From Geothrix sp. 21YS21S-2 (GTDB lineage Bacteria > Acidobacteriota > Holophagae > Holophagales > Holophagaceae), in assembly GCF_030846775.1 (NCBI RefSeq), contig NZ_CP132910.1, positions 1,150,001 through 1,214,000 of the forward strand: a DNA stretch of 64,000 nucleotides, written 5' to 3'. This document shows, piece by piece, positions 60,270 through 64,000 of the stretch; position 1 is the stretch's first letter; every line of letters starts with the position of its first letter. Position numbers and translations under genes: made by a program. The notes beneath the pieces are model-generated. The model made no database searches. It worked only from the letters and a program-made list of their open reading frames with translations, and was not told where the DNA came from.

Positions 60270-61349
60270 ATGAAGATGCTTCCCCCCCTGATCCTGGCCC
60301 TCCTCGTCGCGGGCTGCACGCATTCCGGCAAGCCCACGGCCCCCGCCCAGGTGGGAGTGGCCACCGTGACCCAGCAGGACGTGCCGCTGGTGCGCGAATG
60401 GATCGCCAGCCTGGACGGCTTCGTGAACGCCGAGATCCGGCCCCAGGTGGAAGGCTACGTCCTGCGCCAGGTCTACCGCGAGGGTGCCGCCGTGCACCGC
60501 GGCCAGACGCTCTTCGAGATCGACCCGAGGGCCTTCAAGGCCGCGTCGGACCAGGCGCGGGCGGCGCTGGCCCGGGACAAGGCGGCCCGGGACAAGGCCC
60601 GCCTTGACGTGGACCGCTTCACGCCCCTGGCCGCTCAGAAGGCCATCTCCCAGCAGGAGCTCGACAACGCGCTGTCGTCCCTGCGGCAGGCCCAGGCCGC
60701 GGTGGACGCCTCCCAGGCGGCCCTGGACAAGGCTTCGCTCAACGTCGAATGGACGCGCGTGAGCTCGCCCATCGACGGCGTCGCCGGCATCGCCAAGGTG
60801 CAGATGGGCGACCTCGTGAACGGGACGCGGGTGATGACCACCGTGTCCACCCTCAACCCGATCAAGGTGTTCTTCAGCGCCACGGAACAGGACTACCGCG
60901 ACTGGGCCCGGGACTGGGCCAGGGGCGGCGGCAAGGGCAGCCTCGAGCTGGTGCTGTCCGACGGCACCGTCTACCCCAGGCGCGGCGACCCGCTGCTGGC
61001 CGACCGGGGCATCGACCCCCGCACCGGCACCATCCTGGTGGCCGGCACCTTCCCCAACCCCGACGGGCTCCTGCGGCCCGGACAGTACGGCAAGGTGCGG
61101 GCGGCGGTAGGCCTGGCCCGCAACGCGCTCCTGGTGCCCCAGCGGGCCATCTGGGACCTGCAGGGCACGTCGCAGGTCGCCGTGGTGGGCAGGGACAACA
61201 AGGTCGAAATCCGCGTGGTGCAGACCGGGGCCAAGGCGGGCCCGCTGGTCGTCATCGAGAAGGGCCTCAACCCCGGTGAACGGGTGGTGGTGGAGGGAAC
61301 CCAGAAGGTCGCGAGCGGCCAGCTGGTGACGCCCCTGCCCGGAAAGTAG
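60270..61349 (+). CDS. RND efflux periplasmic adaptor (membrane fusion protein)
   Basis: 359 residues with a lipobox 'LLVAGC' (cysteine about residue 15). The adaptor fold has 'VTQQDVPLVREWIASLDGFVNAEIRPQVEGYVLRQVYREGAAVHRGQTLFEIDPRAFKAA', a helical hairpin ('QARAALARDKAARDKARLDVDRFTPLAAQKAISQQELDNALSSLRQAQAAVDASQAALDKA'), 'LNVEWTRVSSPIDGVAGIAKVQMGDLV' and the distal barrel. It links the inner-membrane pump to an outer-membrane channel. The pump gene starts 3 bases downstream. No outer-membrane factor gene is visible in the window; it may follow. Confidence 0.95.
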   Translation: MKMLPPLILALLVAGCTHSGKPTAPAQVGVATVTQQDVPLVREWIASLDGFVNAEIRPQVEGYVLRQVYREGAAVHRGQTLFEIDPRAFKAASDQARAALARDKAARDKARLDVDRFTPLAAQKAISQQELDNALSSLRQAQAAVDASQAALDKASLNVEWTRVSSPIDGVAGIAKVQMGDLVNGTRVMTTVSTLNPIKVFFSATEQDYRDWARDWARGGGKGSLELVLSDGTVYPRRGDPLLADRGIDPRTGTILVAGTFPNPDGLLRPGQYGKVRAAVGLARNALLVPQRAIWDLQGTSQVAVVGRDNKVEIRVVQTGAKAGPLVVIEKGLNPGERVVVEGTQKVASGQLVTPLPGK

Positions 61350-61352
61350 CCC

Positions 61353-64000
61353 GTGCCCGAATTCTTCATCAAGCGCCCCATCGTCGCCATGGTCATCGCG
61401 GTGATCACCCTCATCGCGGGGCTGGTCTGCATGCGCGGGCTGCCCGTGTCCCAGTTCCCCGAGATCGTCCCGCCCCAGATCCAGGTGTCCACCAACTACA
61501 CCGGCGCCGACGCCGTCACCATCGAGCAGGCCGTGGCCGCGCCCCTGGAACAGCAGATGAACGGCGTGGACAACATGCTGTACATGCAGTCCACCAACGC
61601 GAACGACGGCACCATGAGCGAGCTGGTGACCTTCGACGTGGGCACGGACGTCAACCAGGACCAGGTCAACACCCAGAACCGCGTGGCCCAGGCCCAGCCC
61701 TTCCTCCCCGCGGAGGTGAACCAGAGCGGCATGACCATCCGCAAGTCCACGGGAACCGCCCTGCTGCTCATGGCCCTGTACTCCCCCAAGGGCACCTACA
61801 GCGCGCTCTTCCTCAGCAACTACGCCACCATCAACCTGGTGGACCCCCTGTACCGGGTGCCCGGCGTGGGCCAGATCAACATCTTCGGCGCGGGCGACTA
61901 CGCCATGCGGGTGTGGGTCAAGCCCGACCTCATGGCCAAGCTGGGCATCACGGTCGCCGAGGTCAACCGGGCCCTGGCCCAGCAGAACACCGTCAACCCC
62001 TCCGGCCAGCTCGGAGGCGAGCCCATGCCCGCGGGCCAGGAGATGACCTACACCGTGCGCGCCCAGGGCCGCCTCCTGGCGCCCGAGGAGTTCACGCAGG
62101 TCGTCGTGCGGGCCAACCCCGACGGGTCGGTGGTGCGGGTGGGCGACGTGGCCCGGGTGGAACTGGGCGCCATGTCGTACAAGCAGGTCGGGCGCTTCAA
62201 CGGCCAGCCCAGCTGCATCGTGGCCGTCTACCAGACCCCGGGCTCCAACGCCCTGGAGGTGGGCAACGCCGTCAAGAAGGAGATGCGCAACCTCCAGGCC
62301 CGCTTCCCCGCGGACCTGCAGTTCACCACGTCGGTGGACACCACCCTGCCGGTGAAGGAGGGCATCAAGGAGATCGTCTGGACCCTGGGCGAGGCCATGA
62401 TCCTGGTCATGCTGGTGGTCTACCTCTTCCTGCAGAACTGGCGCGCCACCCTCATCCCCATGATCGCCGTGCCCGTGAGCCTCATCGGCACCTTCGCGGT
62501 GTTCCCGATGCTGGGATTTTCCATCAACACCCTGTCGCTGTTCGGCCTGGTGCTGGCCATCGGCCTGGTGGTGGACGACGCCATCGTGGTGGTGGAGGCG
62601 GTGGAGCACCATATCGAGCAGGGCATGAAGCCCCGCGAGGCCACGGTCCAGGCCATGAAGGAAGTGGCGGGCCCCGTGGTGGGCATCGCCCTGGTGCTCT
62701 CGAGCGTGTTCATCCCCGTGGCCTTCCTGGGCGGCATCCAGGGCCGGCTCAACAAGCAGTTCGCGGTGACCATCGCCATCTCCGTGCTCATCTCGGCCTT
62801 CAACGCGCTATCCCTGTCGCCGGCCCTCTGCGCCCTGATCCTTCGGCCCCGGGAGCAGATGAAGGGGCGCTTCGCGAAGTTCTTCGAGGCCTTCAACGAC
62901 CAGTTCCACTCGGCCACCAACGGCTACGTGAACTTCTCCCACCGCCTCATCCGCAAGGGGGCCATCCCCCTGGTGGTGCTGGCCGTGTTCGCGGCCATGG
63001 ACTTCGGGCTGGGCAAGGGCCTGCCGTCGGGCTTCGTTCCCACCGAGGACAGCGGCTACTTCTTCGTGAACTACCAGCTGCCCGCCGGCGCCAGCCTCCA
63101 GCGCACCGACGCCGTGGGCCGCAAGGTGGAGAAGATCGTCCTGGAGACCGAAGGGGTGCGCTACATCAGCAACATCATCGGCTTCAGCCTCCTGGCCCGG
63201 GTGTCGGCGCCCTACAACGGCTTCGCCTTCGTCACCCTCCAGCCCTGGGACGACCGCAAGGGCCAGCACATGGAGGCCGGGGAGATCCTCAAGCGCCTCA
63301 ACGGCAGGCTGGCCAAGGAGGTGCCCGAGGCCAACGTCTTCGGCTTCCTCCCCTCGGCCATCCCGGGCCTGGGCGTCTCCAACGGCTTCTCGCTCTGGCT
63401 GCAGGACCGCAGCGGCGGCGACCCCGACTACCTGGACCGCAACCTCAAGACCTTCCTGGCGGCGGCCCGCAAGCGGCCCGAGCTCACCGGGGTCAATTCC
63501 CAGTATTCCACCGCCGCTCCGCAGATATTTGCCGAGGTGGACCGGGACAAGGCCCTCAAGCAGGGCGTGGCCGTGGCCGACGTGTACCAGACCCTCCAGG
63601 CCTACCTGGGCGGGCTCTACGTGAACCAGTTCAACCGCTTCGGCCGCCAGTGGCGGGTCTACCTCCAGGCCGAGGGCCAGGAGCGCCGGGGGGTCGAGGA
63701 CATCGCGCGCTTCCACGTGCGGGCCGGGGACGGCACCATGGTGCCCCTGAGCGCCCTGGTCACCACCCGGAAGATCCAGGGCCCCGAGTACACGAACCGC
63801 TTCAACCTCATGCGCAGCGCCCAGGTGCTGGGCTCGGCGGCGCCGGGCTACAGCTCCGGCCAGGCCATGACGGCCCTGGAGCAGGTGGCGAAGGAGACCC
63901 TGCCCCGGGACATGAGCTACGACTGGGCCGACCTCTCCTACCAGGAGAAGAAGGCCGAGGGCACCACGGGCCTGGTGTTCGCCCTGTCCCTGGTGTTCGT
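61353..64000 (+). CDS. RND-family multidrug efflux permease (partial, 3' end outside window)
   Basis: GTG at 61353, 3 bases after the adaptor stop; the frame stays open to the window end (about 882 codons seen). The N-terminus 'PEFFIKRPIVAMVIAVITLIAGLVCMRGLPVSQFPEIVPPQIQVSTNYTGADAVTIEQAVAAPLEQQMNGVDNMLYMQS' is the classic AcrB/MexB opening (HAE1 class). The proton-relay aspartates of TM4 are present in 'GLVLAIGLVVDDAIVVVEAVEHH'. Porter-domain segments such as 'SGFVPTEDSGYFFVNYQLPAGASLQRT' follow. Twelve TM helices are expected in the complete protein; the last ones lie beyond the window. It exports drugs, dyes or detergents using the proton gradient. Confidence 0.96.
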   Translation, partial: MPEFFIKRPIVAMVIAVITLIAGLVCMRGLPVSQFPEIVPPQIQVSTNYTGADAVTIEQAVAAPLEQQMNGVDNMLYMQSTNANDGTMSELVTFDVGTDVNQDQVNTQNRVAQAQPFLPAEVNQSGMTIRKSTGTALLLMALYSPKGTYSALFLSNYATINLVDPLYRVPGVGQINIFGAGDYAMRVWVKPDLMAKLGITVAEVNRALAQQNTVNPSGQLGGEPMPAGQEMTYTVRAQGRLLAPEEFTQVVVRANPDGSVVRVGDVARVELGAMSYKQVGRFNGQPSCIVAVYQTPGSNALEVGNAVKKEMRNLQARFPADLQFTTSVDTTLPVKEGIKEIVWTLGEAMILVMLVVYLFLQNWRATLIPMIAVPVSLIGTFAVFPMLGFSINTLSLFGLVLAIGLVVDDAIVVVEAVEHHIEQGMKPREATVQAMKEVAGPVVGIALVLSSVFIPVAFLGGIQGRLNKQFAVTIAISVLISAFNALSLSPALCALILRPREQMKGRFAKFFEAFNDQFHSATNGYVNFSHRLIRKGAIPLVVLAVFAAMDFGLGKGLPSGFVPTEDSGYFFVNYQLPAGASLQRTDAVGRKVEKIVLETEGVRYISNIIGFSLLARVSAPYNGFAFVTLQPWDDRKGQHMEAGEILKRLNGRLAKEVPEANVFGFLPSAIPGLGVSNGFSLWLQDRSGGDPDYLDRNLKTFLAAARKRPELTGVNSQYSTAAPQIFAEVDRDKALKQGVAVADVYQTLQAYLGGLYVNQFNRFGRQWRVYLQAEGQERRGVEDIARFHVRAGDGTMVPLSALVTTRKIQGPEYTNRFNLMRSAQVLGSAAPGYSSGQAMTALEQVAKETLPRDMSYDWADLSYQEKKAEGTTGLVFALSLVF

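Overview
The window is a high-GC bacterial chromosome segment, mostly with dense, strongly GC3-biased genes. Gene content suggests a Gram-negative, chemotactic bacterium: two methyl-accepting chemotaxis proteins, a secretin, TamB, an RND efflux pump, sigma-54 activators, many PAS-type sensor kinases, and a dnaG-rpoD pair. The overall style resembles Acidobacteriota of the Holophaga/Geothrix group. That placement is my inference from gene content, not a computed result. No tRNA, rRNA, CRISPR array or intact insertion sequence was seen.

Region 1 (1-15.2 kb) is mixed regulatory and enzyme content. It holds a sensor propeller protein cut by the window edge, a Cache-domain chemoreceptor, ribB under a well-preserved FMN riboswitch, a methyltransferase, and an M1 metallopeptidase that looks 5'-truncated. 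These are followed by two sigma-54 activators, a membrane-anchored LuxR-type regulator, a cytochrome b561, and an ArsR-like regulator/membrane-protein pair behind a perfect 17-bp palindrome.

Region 2 (15.4-27.3 kb) carries two different secreted caspase-fold proteins: a WD40-caspase of 1013 aa and a second of 502 aa. Between them are a PocR-domain hybrid kinase, a retropepsin-like protease with a PDZ domain, lipoproteins, and a 250-bp non-coding segment bounded by 12-bp inverted repeats.

Region 3 (27.7-41.5 kb) is accessory in character. It has an SDR/SnoaL cassette divergent from an HxlR regulator, a DUF1330 gene next to the DNA-binding half of an AraC regulator, a possible group II intron remnant, a second chemoreceptor, and a 7TM kinase. 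A mini-secretin sits in an operon with a secreted protein carrying a duplicated tryptophan motif. An epoxide hydrolase is followed by a C-terminal scrap of an EAL-domain gene, immunity-like small genes preceded by a repeated purine-rich leader, and a long AT-rich inverted repeat.

Region 4 (41.5-64 kb) is core-like. It contains a hybrid kinase, an apparent ppi-metG-SRPBCC-xth operon, a lipoprotein/hydrolase pair, an HU/IHF-type protein, pepA with a clear terminator, dnaG, rpoD with promoter and terminator, and an overlapping kinase-tamB-moaD operon. It ends in an RND efflux operon that runs off the window. Starts were chosen from Shine-Dalgarno spacing and family length where possible.
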